Shown here piece by piece: positions 12,901-28,100 of a stretch of DNA of 64,000 nucleotides. How positions within the stretch are numbered: position 1 is the first letter of the stretch; each line of letters starts with the position of its first letter. The notes under the pieces are model-generated. The model saw only the letters and a list, made by a program, of their open reading frames with translations, was not told the origin of the DNA and did no database searches. The stretch is from Loxodes magnus (taxonomy: Eukaryota; Ciliophora; Karyorelictea; Loxodida; Loxodidae), in contig CAMPDV010000190.1 of assembly GCA_946699065.1 (NCBI GenBank), forward strand, positions 1-64,000, written 5' to 3'. The position numbers were made by a program, and so were the translations under genes.

Positions 12901-15900
12901 TACTATAACTTCTCAAAGCATACTCAATAAAACTGAAATTCTATCTTCTTTTCTTACTTTACTCCTTCACTTTTCAAAATACTATAACTTCTCAAAGCAT
13001 ACTCAATAAAACTGAAATTCTATCTTCTTTTCTTACTTTACTCCTTCACTTTTCAAAATACTATAACTTCTCAAAGCATACTCAATAAAACTGAAATTCT
13101 ATCTTCTTTTCTTTCTTTACTTCTTCACTTTTCAAAATACTTATAACTTCTCAAAGCATACTCAATAAAACTGAAATTCTATCTTCTTTTCTTACTTTAC
13201 TCCTTCACTTTTCAAAATACTTATAACTTCTCAAAGCATACTCAATAAAACTGAAATTCTATCTTCTTTTCTTACTTTACTCCTTCACTTTTCAAAATAC
13301 TTATAACTTCTCAAAGCATACTCAATAAAACTGAAATTCTATCTTCTTTTATTTTCTTTACTTCTTCACTTTTCAAAATACTTATAACTTCTCAAAGCAT
13401 ACTCAATAAAACTTAAATTCTATCTTCTTTTCTTACTTTACTCCTTCACTTTTCAAAATACTATAACTTCTCAAAGCATACTCAATAAAACTGAAATTCT
13501 ATCTTCTTTTCTTACTTTACTCCTTCACTTTTCAAAATACTATAACTTCTCAAAGCATACTCAATAAAACTGAAATTCTATCTTCTTTTCTTACTTTACT
13601 CCTTCACTTTTCAAAATACTATAACTTCTCAAAGCATACTCAATAAAACTTAAATTCTATCTTCTTTTCTTACTTTACTCCTTCACTTTTCAAAATACTA
13701 TAACTTCTCAAAGCATACTCAATAAAACTGAAATTCTATCTTCTTTTCTTACTTTACTCCTTCACTTTTCAAAATACTATAACTTCTCAAAGCATACTCA
13801 ATAAAACTGAAATTCTATCTTCTTTTCTTACTTTACTTCTTCACTTTTCAAAATACTATAACTTCTCAAAGCATACTCAATAAAACTGAAATTCTATCTT
13901 CTTTTCTTTCTTTACTCCTTCACTTTTCAAAATACTTATAACTTCTCAAAGCATACTCAATAAAACTGAAATTCTATCTTCTTTTCTTACTTTACTCCTT
14001 CACTTTTCAAAATACTATAACTTCTCAAAGCATACTCAATAAAACTGAAATTCTATCTTCTTTTCTTTCTTTACTCCTTCACTTTTCAAAATACTTATAA
14101 CTTCTCAAAGCATACTCAATAAAACTGAAATTCTATCTTCTTTTCTTACTTTACTCCTTCACTTTTCAAAATACTTATAACTTCTCAAAGCATACTCAAT
14201 AAAACTGAAATTCTATCTTCTTTTCTTACTTTACTCCTTCACTTTTCAAAATACTTATAACTTCTCAAAGCATACTCAATAAAACTGAAATTCTATCTTC
14301 TTTTCTTTCTTTACTCCTTCACTTTTCAAAATACTATAACTTCTCAAAGCATACTCAATAAAACTGAAATTCTATCTTCTTTTCTTACTTTACTCCTTCA
14401 CTTTTCAAAATACTATAACTTCTCAAAGCATACTCAATAAAACTGAAATTCTATCTTCTTTTCTTACTTTACTCCTTCACTTTTCAAAATACTATAACTT
14501 CTCAAAGCATACTCAATAAAACTGAAATTCTATCTTCTTTTCTTACTTTACTCCTTCACTTTTCAAAATACTTATAACTTCTCAAATCATACTCAATAAA
14601 ACTGAAATTCTATCTTCTTTTCTTTCTTTACTTCTTCACTTTTCAAAATACTTATAACTTCTCAAAGCATACTCAATAAAACTGAAATTCTATCTTCTTT
14701 TCTTACTTTACTCCTTCACTTTTCAAAATACTATAACTTCTCAAAGCATACTCAATAAAACTGAAATTCTATCTTCTTTTCTTACTTTACTCCTTCACTT
14801 TTCAAAATACTATAACTTCTCAAAGCATACTCAATAAAACTGAAATTCTATCTTCTTTTCTTACTTTACTCCTTCACTTTTCAAAATACTATAACTTCTC
14901 AAAGCATACTCAATAAAACTGAAATTCTATCTTCTTTTCTTTCTTTACTCCTTCACTTTTCAAAATACTATAACTTCTCAAAGCATACTCAATAAAACTG
15001 AAATTCTATCTTCTTTTCTTACTTTACTCCTTCACTTTTCAAAATACTATAACTTCTCAAAGCATACTCAATAAAACTGAAATTCTATCTTCTTTTCTTA
15101 CTTTACTCCTTCACTTTTCAAAATACTTATAACTTCTCAAAGCATACTCAATAAAACTTAAATTCTATCTTCTTTTCTTACTTTACTCCTTCACTTTTCA
15201 AAATACTATAACTTCTCAAAGCATACTCAATAAAACTGAAATTCTATCTTCTTTTCTTACTTTACTCCTTCACTTTTCAAAATACTTATAACTTCTCAAA
15301 GCATACTCAATAAAACTGAAATTCTATCTTCTTTTCTTACTTTACTCCTTCACTTTTCAAAATACTTATAACTTCTCAAAGCATACTCAATAAAACTGAA
15401 ATTCTATCTTCTTTTTTTACTTTACTCCTTCACTTTTCAAAATACTATAACTTCTCAAAGCATACTCAATAAAACTGAAATTCTATCTTCTTTTCTTTCT
15501 TTACTTCTTCACTTTTCAAAATACTATAACTTCTCAAAGCATACTCAATAAAACTGAAATTCTATCTTCTTTTCTTTCTTTACTCCTTCACTTTTCAAAA
15601 TACTATAACTTCTCAAAGCATACTCAATAAAACTGAAATTCTATCTTCTTTTCTTACTTTACTCCTTCACTTTTCAAAATACTATAACTTCTCAAAGCAT
15701 ACTCAATAAAACTGAAATTCTATCTTCTTTTCTTACTTTACTCCTTCACTTTTCAAAATACTATAACTTCTCAAAGCATACTCAATAAAACTGAAATTCT
15801 ATCTTCTTTTCTTACTTTACTCCTTCACTTTTCAAAATACTATAACTTCTCAAAGCATACTCAATAAAACTGAAATTCTATCTTCTTTTCTTACTTTACT

Positions 15901-17700
15901 CCTTCACTTTTCAAAATACTATAACTTCTCAAAGCATACTCAATAAAACTGAAATTCTATCTTCTTTTCTTACTTTACTCCTTCACTTTTCAAAATACTA
16001 TAACTTCTCAAAGCATACTCAATAAAACTGAAATTCTATCTTCTTTTCTTTCTTTACTTCTTCACTTTTCAAAATACTTATAACTTCTCAAAGCATACTC
16101 AATAAAACTGAAATTCTATCTTCTTTTCTTACTTTACTCCTTTGCTTTTCAAAATACTTATATCTTCTCAAAGCATACTCAATAAAACTGAAATTCTATC
16201 TTCTTTTCTTACTTTAGTCCTTCACTTTTCAAAATACTATAACTTCTCAAAGCATACTCAATAAAACTGAAATTCTATCTTCTTTTCTTACTTTACTCCT
16301 TCACTTTTCAAAATACTATAACTTCTCAAAGCATACTCAATAAAACTGAAATTCTATCTTCTTTTCTTACTTTACTCCTTCACTTTTCAAAATACTATAA
16401 CTTTTCAAAGCATACTCAATAAAACTGAAATTCTATCTTCTTTTCTTACTTTACTTCTTCACTTTTCAAAATACCTATAACTTCTCAAAGCATACTCAAT
16501 AAAACTGAAATTCTATCTTCTTTTCTTACTTTACTCCTTCACTTTTCAAAATACTATAACTTCTCAAAGCATACTCAATAAAACTGAAATTCTATCTTCT
16601 TTTCTTACTTTAGTCCTTCACTTTTCAAAATACTATAACTTCTCAAAGCATACTCAATAAAACTGAAATTCTATCTTCTTTTCTTACTTTACTCCTTTGC
16701 TTTTCAAAATACTTATATCTTCTCAAAGCATACTCAATAAAACTGAAATTCTATCTTCTTTTCTTTCTTTACTCCTTCACTTTTCAAAATACTATAACTT
16801 CTCAAAGCATACTCAATAAAACTGAAATTCTATCTTCTTTTCTTTCTTTACTCCTTCACTTTTCAAAATACTATAACTTCTCAAAGCATACTCAATAAAA
16901 CTGAAATTCTATCTTCTTTTCTTTCTTTACTTCTTCACTTTTCAAAATACTATAACTTCTCAAAGCATACTCAATAAAACTGAAATTCTATCTTCTTTTC
17001 TTACTTTACTCCTTTGCTTTTCAAAATACTTATAACTTCTCAAAGCATACTCAATAAAACTGAAATTCTATCTTCTTTTCTTACTTTACTCCTTCACTTT
17101 TCAAAATACTATAACTTCTCAAAGCATACTCAATAAAACTGAAATTCTATCTTCTTTTCTTACTTTACTCCTTCACTTTTCAAAATACTATAACTTCTCA
17201 AAGCATACTCAATAAAACTGAAATTCTATCTTCTTTTCTTACTTTACTCCTTCACTTTTCAAAATACTATAACTTCTCAAAGCATACTCAATAAAACTGA
17301 AATTCTATCTTCTTTTCTTACTTTACTTCTTCACTTTTCAAAATACTATAACTTCTCAAAGCATACTCAATAAAACTGAAATTCTATCTTCTTTTCTTAC
17401 TTAACTCCTTCACTTTTCAAAATACTATAACTTTTCAAAGCATACTCAATAAAACTGAAATTCTATCTTCTTTTCTTTCTTTACTTCTTCACTTTTCAAA
17501 ATACTATAACTTCTCAAAGCATACTCAATAAAACTGAAATTCTATCTTCTTTTCTTACTTTACTCCTTCACTTTTCAAAATACTATAACTTCTCAAAGCA
17601 TACTCAATAAAACTGAAATTCTATCTTCTTTTCTTTCTTTACTCCTTCACTTTTCAAAATACTATAACTTCTCAAAGCATACTCAATAAAACTGAAATTC
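12900..17700 (+). repeat. A subdomain 2: fairly uniform A monomers
   Basis: Mostly 79- and 80-bp A monomers with CTTACTTTACTCC or CTTTCTTTACTCC. Occasional AAACTTAAATTC variants appear (for example near 13,410, 13,650 and 15,157). TTTGC monomers reappear from 16.1 to 18.1 kb but without the AATCATTC partner. I see no gene or other feature. The domain ends near 17,701, where a 10-bp segment, TATCTTCTTT, is tandemly duplicated (17,701-17,720). Confidence 0.8.
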
Positions 17701-20700
17701 TATCTTCTTTTATCTTCTTTTTTCTTTACTCCTTCACTTTTCAAAATACTTATAACTTCTCAAAGCATACTCAATAAAACTGAAATTCTATCTTCTTTTC
17801 TTACTTTACTCCTTTGCTTTTCAAAATACTTATAACTTCTCAAAGCATACTCAATAAAACTGAAATTCTATCTTCTTTTCTTTCTTTACTCCTTCACTTT
17901 TCAAAATACTTATAACTTCTCAAAGCATACTCAATAAAACTGAAATTCTATCTTCTTTTATTTTCTTTTTTTTCACTTTTCAAAATACTTATAACTTCTC
18001 AAATCATACTCAATAAAACTGAAACTCTATCTTCTTTTCTTTCTTTACTCCTTCACTTTTCAAAATACTATAACTTTTCAAAGCATACTCAATAAAACTG
18101 AAATTCTATCTTCTTTTCTTTCTTTACTCCTTTGCTTTTCAAAATACTTATATCTTCTCAAAGCATACTCAATAAAACTGAAATTCTATCTTCTTTTATT
18201 ACTTAACTCTTCAATTTTCAAAATACTATAACTTCTCAAATCATACTCAATAAAACTGAAATTCTATCTTCTTTTCTTACTTAACTCCTTCACTTTTCAA
18301 AATACTATAACTTCTCAAAGCATACTCAATAAAACTGAAATTCTATCTTCTTTTCTTTCTTTACTTCTTCACTTTTCAAAATACCTATAACTTCTCAAAG
18401 CATACTCAATAAAACTGAAATTCTATCTTCTTTTCTTTCTTTACTCCTTCACTTTTCAAAATACTATAACTTCTCAAAGCATACTCAATAAAACTGAAAT
18501 TCTATCTTCTTTTCTTACTTTACTCCTTCACTTTTCAAAATACTATAACTTCTCAAAGCATACTCAATAAAACTTAAATTCTATCTTCTTTTCTTACTTT
18601 ACTCCTTCACTTTTCTAAATACTATAACTTCTCAAATCATACTCAATAAAACTGAAATTCTATCTTCTTTTCTTACTTTACTCCTTCACTTTTCAAAATA
18701 CTATAACTTCTCAAAGCATACTCAATAAAACTTAAATTCTATCTTCTTTTCTTTCTTTACTCCTTCACTTTTCAAAATACTTATAACTTCTCAAAGCATA
18801 CTCAATAAAACTGAAATTCTATCTTCTTTTCTTACTTTACTCCTTCACTTTTCAAAATACTTATAACTTCTCAAATCATACTCAATAAAACTGAAATTCT
18901 ATCTTCTTTTCTTTCTTTACTTCTTCACTTTTCAAAATACTATAACTTCTCAAAGCATACTCAATAAAACTGAAATTCTATCTTCTTTTCTTACTTTACT
19001 CCTTCACTTTTCAAAATACTATAACTTCTCAAAGCATACTCAATAAAACTGAAACTCTATCTTCTTTTCTTACTTTACTCTTTCACTTTTCTAAATACTA
19101 TAACTTCTCAAAGCATACTCAATAAAACTGAAATTCTATCTTCTTTTCTTACTTTACTCCTTCACTTTTCAAAATACTTATAACTTCTCAAATCATACTC
19201 AATAAAACTGAAATACTATCTTCTTTTCTTTACTTTTCTCTTTCACTTTTCAAAATACTTATAACTTCTCAAAGCATACTCAATAAAACTTAAATTCTAT
19301 CTTCTTTTCTTACTTTACTCCTTCACTTTTCTAAATACTATAACTTCTCAAAGCATACTCAATAAAACTGAAATTCTATCTTCTTTTCTTACTTTACTCC
19401 TTCACTTTTCAAAATACTATAACTTCTCAAAGCATACTCAATAAAACTGAAATTCTATCTTCTTTTCTTACTTTAGTCCTTCACTTTTCAAAATACTATA
19501 ACTTCTCAAAGCATACTCAATAAAACTGAAATTCTATCTTCTTTTCTTACTTTACTTCTTCACTTTTCAAAATACTATAACTTCTCAAAGCATACTCAAT
19601 AAAACTGAAATTCTATCTTCTTTTCTTACTTTACTTCTTCACTTTTCAAAATACCTATAACTTCTCAAAGCATACTCAATAAAACTGAAATTATATCTTC
19701 TTTTCTTTCTTTACTCCTTCACTTTTCAAAATACTTATAACTTCTCAAATCATACTCAATAAAACTGAAATTCTATCTTCTTTTATTTTCTTTTTTTTCA
19801 CTTTTCAAAATACTTATAACTTCTCAAAGCATACTCAATAAAACTGAAATTCTATCTTCTTTTCTTACTTTACTCCTTCACTTTTCAAAATACTATAACT
19901 TCTCAAAGCATACTCAATAAAACTGAAATTATATCTTCTTTTCTTTCTTTACTCCTTCACTTTTCAAAATACTTATAACTTCTCAAAGCATACTCAATAA
20001 AACTGAAATTCTATCTTCTTTTCTTACTTTACTCCTTCACTTTTCAAAATACTATAACTTCTCAAAGCATACTCAATAAAACTGAAATTCTATCTTCTTT
20101 TCTTACTTTACTCCTTCACTTTTCAAAATACTATAACTTCTCAAATCATACTCAATAAAACTGAAATACTATCTTCTTTTCTTTACTTTTCTCTTTCACT
20201 TTTCAAAATACTTATAACTTCTCAAAGCATACTCAATAAAACTTAAATTCTATCTTCTTTTCTTACTTTACTCCTTCACTTTTCTAAATACTATAACTTC
20301 TCAAAGCATACTCAATAAAACTGAAATTCTATCTTCTTTTCTTACTTTACTCCTTCACTTTTCAAAATACTATAACTTCTCAAAGCATACTCAATAAAAC
20401 TGAAATTCTATCTTCTTTTCTTACTTTACTCCTTCACTTTTCAAAATACTTATAACTTCTCAAATCATACTCAATAAAACTGAAATTCTATCTTCTTTTA
20501 TTTTCTTTTTTTTCACTTTTCAAAATACTTATAACTTCTCAAAGCATACTTAATAAAACTGAAATTCTATATTCTTTTCTTACTTTACTCCTTCACTTTT
20601 CAAAATACTATAACTTCTCAAAGCATACTCAATAAAACTGAAATTATATCTTCTTTTCTTACTTTACTCCTTCACTTTTCAAAATACTTATAACTTCTAA

Positions 20701-23700
20701 AATCATACTCAATAAAACTGAAATTCTATCTTCTTTTATTTTCTTTTTTTTCACTTTTCAAAATACTTATAACTTCTCAAAGCATACTCAATAAAACTGA
20801 AATTCTATCTTCTTTTCTTACTTTACTCCTTCACTTTTCAAAATACTATAACTTCTCAAAGCATACTCAATAAAACTGAAATTCTATCTTCTTTTCTTTC
20901 TTTACTCCTTCACTTTTCAAAATACTATAACTTCTCAAAGCATACTCAATAAAACTGAAACTCTATCTTCTTTTCTTACTTTACTCTTTCACTTTTCTAA
21001 ATACTATAACTTCTCAAAGCATACTCAATAAAACTGAAATTCTATCTTCTTTTCTTACTTTACTCCTTCACTTTTCAAAATACTTATAACTTCTCAAATC
21101 ATACTCAATAAAACTGAAATTCTATCTTCTTTTCTTACTTTACTCCTTCACTTTTCTAAATACTATAACTTCTCAAAGCATACTCAATAAAACTGAAATT
21201 CTATCTTCTTTTCTTACTTTACTCCTTCACTTTTCAAAATACTATAACTTCTCAAAGCATACTCAATAAAACTGAAATTCTATCTTCTTTTCTTACTTTA
21301 CTCTTTCACTTTTCAAAATACTATAACTTCTCAAAGCATACTCAATAAAACTGAAATTCTATGTTCTTTTCTTTCTTTACTCCTTCACTTTTCTAAATAC
21401 TTATAACTTCTCAAAGCATACTCAATAAAACTGAAATTCTATCTTCTTTTCTTACTTTACTCCTTCACTTTTCAAAATACTATAACTTCTCAAAGCATAC
21501 TCAATAAAACTGAAATTCTATCTTCTTTTCTTTCTTTACTCCTTCACTTTTCAAAATACTTATAACTTCTCAAAGCATATTCAATAAAACTGAAATTCTA
21601 TCTTCTTTTCTTACTTTACTCCTTCACTTTTCAAAATACTATAACTTCTCAAAGCATACTCAATAAAACTGAAATTCTATCTTCTTTTCTTACTTTACTC
21701 CTTCACTTTTCTACTATAACTTCTCAAAGCATACTCAATAAAACTTAAATTCTATCTTCTTTTCTTACTTTACTTCTTCACTTTTCAAAATACTTATAAC
21801 TTCTTAAAGCATACTCAATAAAAATGAAATTCTATCTTCTTTTCTTTCTTTACTCCTTCACTTTTCAAAATACTTATAACTTCTCAAAGCATACTCAATA
21901 AAACTGAAATTCTATCTTCTTTTCTTACTTTACTCCTTCACTTTTCAAAATACTTATAACTTCTCAAAGCATACTCAATAAAACTTAAATTCTATCTTCT
22001 TTTCTTACTTTACTCCTTCACTTTTCAAAATACTTATAACTTCTCAAAGCATACTCAATAAAACTGAAATTCTATCTTCTTTTCTTTCTTTTCTCCTTCA
22101 CTTTTCAAAATACAATAACTACTCAAAGCATACTCAATAAAACTGAAATTCTATCTTCTTTTCTTACTTTACTCCTTCACTTTTCAAAATACTATAACTT
22201 CTCAAAGCATACTCAATAAAACTGAAATTCTATCTTCTTTTCTTACTTTACTCCTTCACTTTTCAAAATACTTATAACTTCTCAAAGCATACTCAATAAA
22301 ACTTAAATTCTATCTTCTTTTCTTACTTTACTCCTTCACTTTTCAAAATACTATAACTTCTCAAAGCATACTCAATAAAACTGAAATTCTATCTTCTTTT
22401 CTACTTTTCCCTTTCACTTTTCAAAATACTATAACTTCTCAAAGCATACTCAATAAAACTTAAATTCTATCTTCTTTTCTTACTTTACTCCTTCACTTTT
22501 CAAAATACTATAACTTCTCAAAGCATACTCAATAAAACTGAAACTCTATCTTCTTTTCTTTCTTTACTCCTTCACTTTTCAAAATACTATAACTTCTCAA
22601 AGCATACTCAATAAAACTGAAATTCTATCTTCTTTTCTTTCTTTACTCCTTCACTTTTCAAAATACTTATAACTTCTCAAAGCATACTCAATAAAACTGA
22701 AATTCTATCTTCTTATCTTACTTTACTCCTTCACTTTTCAAAATACTTATAACTTCTCAAATCATACTCAATAAAACTGAAATTCTATCTTCTTTTATTT
22801 TCTTTTTTTTCACTTTTCAAAATACTTATAACTTCTCAAAGCATACTCAATAAAACTGAAATTCTATCTTCTTTTCTTACTTTACTCCTTCACTTTTCAA
22901 AATACTATAACTTCTCAAAGCATACTCAATAAAACTTAAATTCTATCTTCTTTTCTTACTTTACTCCTTCACTTTTCAAAATACTTATAACTTCTCAAAG
23001 CATACTCAATAAAACTGAAATTCTATCTTCTTTTCTTACTTTACTCCTTCACTTTTCAAAATACTATAACTTCTCAAAGCATACTCAATAAAACTGAAAT
23101 TCTATCTTCTTTTCTTTCTTTACTCCTTCACTTTTCAAAATACTTATAACTTCTCAAAGCATACTCAATAAAACTGAAATTCTATCTTCTTTTCTTTCTT
23201 TACTCCTTCACTTTTCAAAATACTTATAACTTCTCAAAGCATACTCAATAAAACTGAAATTCTATCTTCTTTTCTTACTTTACTCCTTCACTTTTCAAAA
23301 TACTATAACTTCTCAAAGCATACTCAATAAAACTGAAATTCTATCTTCTTTTCTTTCTTTACTCCTTCACTTTTCAAAATACTTATAACTTCTCAAAGCA
23401 TACTCAATAAAACTGAAATTCTATATTCTTTTCTTTCTTTACTCCTTCACTTTTCAAAATACTTATAACTTCTCAAATCATACTCAATAAAACTGAAATT
23501 CTATCTTCTTTTCTTTCTTTACTCCTTCACTTTTCAAAATACTTATAACTTCTCAAATCATACTCAATAAAACTGAAATTCTATCTGCTTTTATTTTCTT
23601 TTTTTTCACTTTTCAAAATACTTATAACTTCTCAAAGCATACTCAATAAAACTGAAATTCTATCTTCTTTTCTTACTTTACTCCTTCACTTTTCAAAATA

Positions 23701-25139
23701 CTTATAACTTCTCAAAGCATACTCAATAAAACTGAAATTCTATCTTCTTTTCTTACTTTACTCCTTCACTTTTCAAAATACTTATAACTTCTCAAATCAT
23801 ACTCAATAAAACTGAAATTCTATCTTCTTTTATTTTCTTTTTTTTCACTTTTCAAAATACTTATAACTTCTCAAAGCATACTCAATAAAACTGAAATTCT
23901 ATCTTCTTTTCTTACTTTACTCCTTCACTTTTCAAAATACTTATAACTTCTCAAAGCATACTCAATAAAACTGAAATTCTATCTTCTTTTCTTACTTTAC
24001 TCCTTCACTTTTCAAAATACTATAACTTCTCAAAGCATACTCAATAAAACTTAAATTCTATCTTCTTTTCTTTCTTTTCTCCTTCACTTTTCAAAATACT
24101 ATAACTTCTCAAAGCATACTCAATAAAACTGAAATTCTATCTTCTTTTCTTTCTTTACTCCTTCACTTTTCAAAATACTTATAACTTCTCAAAGCATACT
24201 CAATAAAACTGAAATTCTATCTTCTTTTCTTTCTTTACTCCTTCACTTTTCAAAATACTTATAACTTCTCAAATCATACTCAATAAAACTGAAATTCTAT
24301 CTTCTTTTCTTACTTTACTCCTTCACTTTTCAAAATACTTATAACTTCTCAAATCATACTCAATAAAACTGAAATTCTATATTCTTTTCTTTCTTTACTC
24401 CTTCACTTTTCAAAATACTATAACTTCTCAAAGCATACTCAATAAAACTTAAATTCTATCTTCTTTTCTTACTTTACTCCTTCACTTTTCAAAATACTAT
24501 AACTTCTCAAAGCATACTCAATAAAACTTAAATTCTATCTTCTTTTCTTACTTTACTCCTTCACTTTTCAAAATACTATAACTTCTCAAAGCATACTCAA
24601 TAAAACTGAAATTCTATCTTCTTTTCTTACTTTACTCCTTCACTTTTCAAATACTATAACTTCTCAAAGCATACTCAATAAAACTGAAATTCTATCTTCT
24701 TTTATTTTCTTTTTTTTCACTTTTCAAAATACTTATAACTTCTCAAAGCATACTCAATAAAACTGAAATTCTATCTTCTTTTCTTACTTTACTCCTTCAC
24801 TTTTCAAAATACTTATAACTTCTCAAATCATACTAATAAAACTGAAATTCTATCTTCTTTTCTTTCTTTACTCCTTCACTTTTCTAAATACTTATAACTT
24901 CTCAAAGCATACTCAATAAAACTGAAATTCTATCTTCTTTTCTTACTTTACTCCTTCACTTTTCAAAATACTTATAACTTCTCAAAGCATACTCAATAAA
25001 ACTGAAATTCTATCTTCTTATCTTACTTTACTCCTTCACTTTTCAAAATACTTATAACTTCTCAAATCATACTCAATAAAACTGAAATTCTATCTTCTTT
25101 TCTTACTTTACTCCTTCACTTTTCTAAATACTATAACTT

Positions 25140-28100
25140 CTCAGATCATACTCAATAAAACTGAAATTATATCTTCTTTTCTACTTTTCTCTTTCACTTT
25201 TCAAAATACTTATAACTTCTCAAATCATACTCAATAAAACTGAAATTCTATCTTCTTTTCTTACTTTACTCCTTCACTTTTCAAAATACTATAACTTCTC
25301 AAAGCATACTCAATAAAACTGAAATTCTATCTTCATTTCTTACTTTACTTCTTCACTTTTCAAAATACTATAACTTCTCAAAGCATACTCAATAAAACTG
25401 AAATTCTATCTTCTTTTCTTACTTTACTCCTTCACTTTTCAAAATACTTATAACTTCTCAAATCATACTCAATAAAACTGAAATTCTATCTTCTTTTCTT
25501 ACTTTACTCCTTCACTTTTCAAAATACTTATAACTTCTCAAAGCATACTCAATAAAACTGAAATTCTATCTTCTTTTCTTACTTTACTCCTTCACTTTTC
25601 AAAATACTATAACTTCTCAAAGCATACTCAATAAAACTGAAATTCTATCTTCTTTTCTTACTTTTCTCCTTCACTTTTCAAAATACTATAACTTCTCAAA
25701 GCATACTCAATAAAACTGAAATTCTATCTTCTTTTCTTACTTTACTCCTTCACTTTTCAAAATACTATAACTTCTCAAAGCATACTCAATAAAACTGAAA
25801 TTCTATCTTCTTTTCTACTTTTCCCTTTCACTTTTCAAAATACTATAACTTCTCAGATCATACTCAATAAAACTGAAATTCTATCTTCTTTTCTACTTTT
25901 CTCTTTCACTTTTCAAAATACTTATAACTTCTCAAATCATACTCAATAAAACTGAAACTCTATCTTCTTTTCTTTCTTTACTCCTTCACTTTTCAAAATA
26001 CTATAACTTCTCAAAGCATACTCAATAAAACTGAAATTCTATCTTCTTTTCTTACTTTACTCCTTCACTTTTCAAAATACTATAACTTCTCAAAGCATAC
26101 TCAATAAAACTGAAATTCTATCTTCTTTTATTTTCTTTTTTTTCACTTTTCAAAATACTATAACTTCTCAAAGCATACTCAATAAAACTGAAATTCTATC
26201 TTCTTTTCTTTCTTTTCTCCTTCACTTTTCAAAATACTATAACTTCTCAAAGCATACTCAATAAAACTGAAATTCTATCTTCTTTTCTTACTTTACTCCT
26301 TCACTTTTCAAAATACTATAACTTCTCAAAGCATACTCAATAAAACTGAAATTCTATCTTCTTTTCTACTTTTCCCTTTCACTTTTCAAAATACTATAAC
26401 TTCTCAGATCATACTCAATAAAACTGAAATTATATCTTCTTTTCTACTTTTCTCTTTCACTTTTCAAAATACTTATAACTTCTCAAATCATACTCAATAA
26501 AACTGAAATTCTATCTTCTTTTCTTACTTTACTCCTTCACTTTTCTAAATACTATAACTTCTCAAAGCATACTCAATAAAACTGAAATTCTATCTTCTTT
26601 TCTTACTTTACTCCTTCACTTTTCAAAATACTTATAACTTCTCAGATCATACTCAATAAAACTGAAATTATATCTTCTTTTCTACTTTTCTCTTTCACTT
26701 TTCAAAATACTTATAACTTCTCAAATCATACTCAATAAAACTGAAATTCTATCTTCTTTTCTTACTTTACTCCTTCACTTTTCAAAATACTATAACTTCT
26801 CAAATCATACTCAATAAAACTGAAATTCTATCTTCTTTTATTTTCTTTTTTTTCACTTTTCAAAATACTATAACTTCTCAAAGCATACTCAATAAAACTG
26901 AAATTCTATCTTCTTTTCTACTTTTCCCTTTCACTTTTCAAAATACTATTACTTCTCAAAGCATACTCAATAAAACTGAAATTCTATCTTCTTTTCTTAC
27001 TTTACTCCTTCACTTTTCAAAATACTTATAACTTCTCAGATCATACTCAATAAAACTGAAATTCTATCTTCTTTTCTACTTTTCTCTTTCACTTTTCAAA
27101 ATACTTATAACTTCTCAAATCATACTCAATAAAACTGAAATTCTATCTTCTTTTCTTACTTTACTCCTTCACTTTTCAAAATACTATAACTTCTCAAATC
27201 ATACTCAATAAAACTGAAATTCTATCTTCTTTTCTTTCTTTTCTCCTTCACTTTTCAAAATACTATAACTTCTCAAAGCATACTCAATAAAACTGAAATT
27301 CTATCTTCTTTTCTACTTTTCCCTTTCACTTTTCAAAATACTATTACTTCTCAAAGCATACTCAATAAAACTGAAATTCTATCTTCTTTTATTTTCTTTT
27401 TTTTCACTTTTCAAAATACTATAACTTCTCAAATCATACTCAATAAAACTGAAATTCTATCTTCTTTTATTTTCTTTTTTTTCACTTTTCAAAATACTTA
27501 TAACTTCTCAAATCATACTCAATAAAACTGAAATTCTATCTTCTTTTCTTACTTTACTCCTTCACTTTTCAAAATACTATAACTTCTCAAAGCATACTCA
27601 ATAAAACTGAAATTCTATCTTCTTTTCTACTTTTCCCTTTCACTTTTCAAAATACTATAACTTCTCAGATCATACTCAATAAAACTGAAATTATATCTTC
27701 TTTTCTACTTTTCTCTTTCACTTTTCAAAATACTTATAACTTCTCAAATCATACTCAATAAAACTGAAATTCTATCTTCTTTTCTTACTTTACTCCTTCA
27801 CTTTTCAAAATACTATAACTTCTCAAATCATACTCAATAAAACTGAAATTCTATCTTCTTTTATTTTCTTTTTTTTCACTTTTCAAAATACTATAACTTC
27901 TCAAAGCATACTCAATAAAACTGAAATTCTATCTTCTTTTCTTTCTTTTCTCCTTCACTTTTCAAAATACTATAACTTCTCAAAGCATACTCAATAAAAC
28001 TGAAATTCTATCTTCTTTTCTACTTTTCCCTTTCACTTTTCAAAATACTATTACTTCTCAGATCATACTCAATAAAACTGAAATTATATCTTCTTTTCTA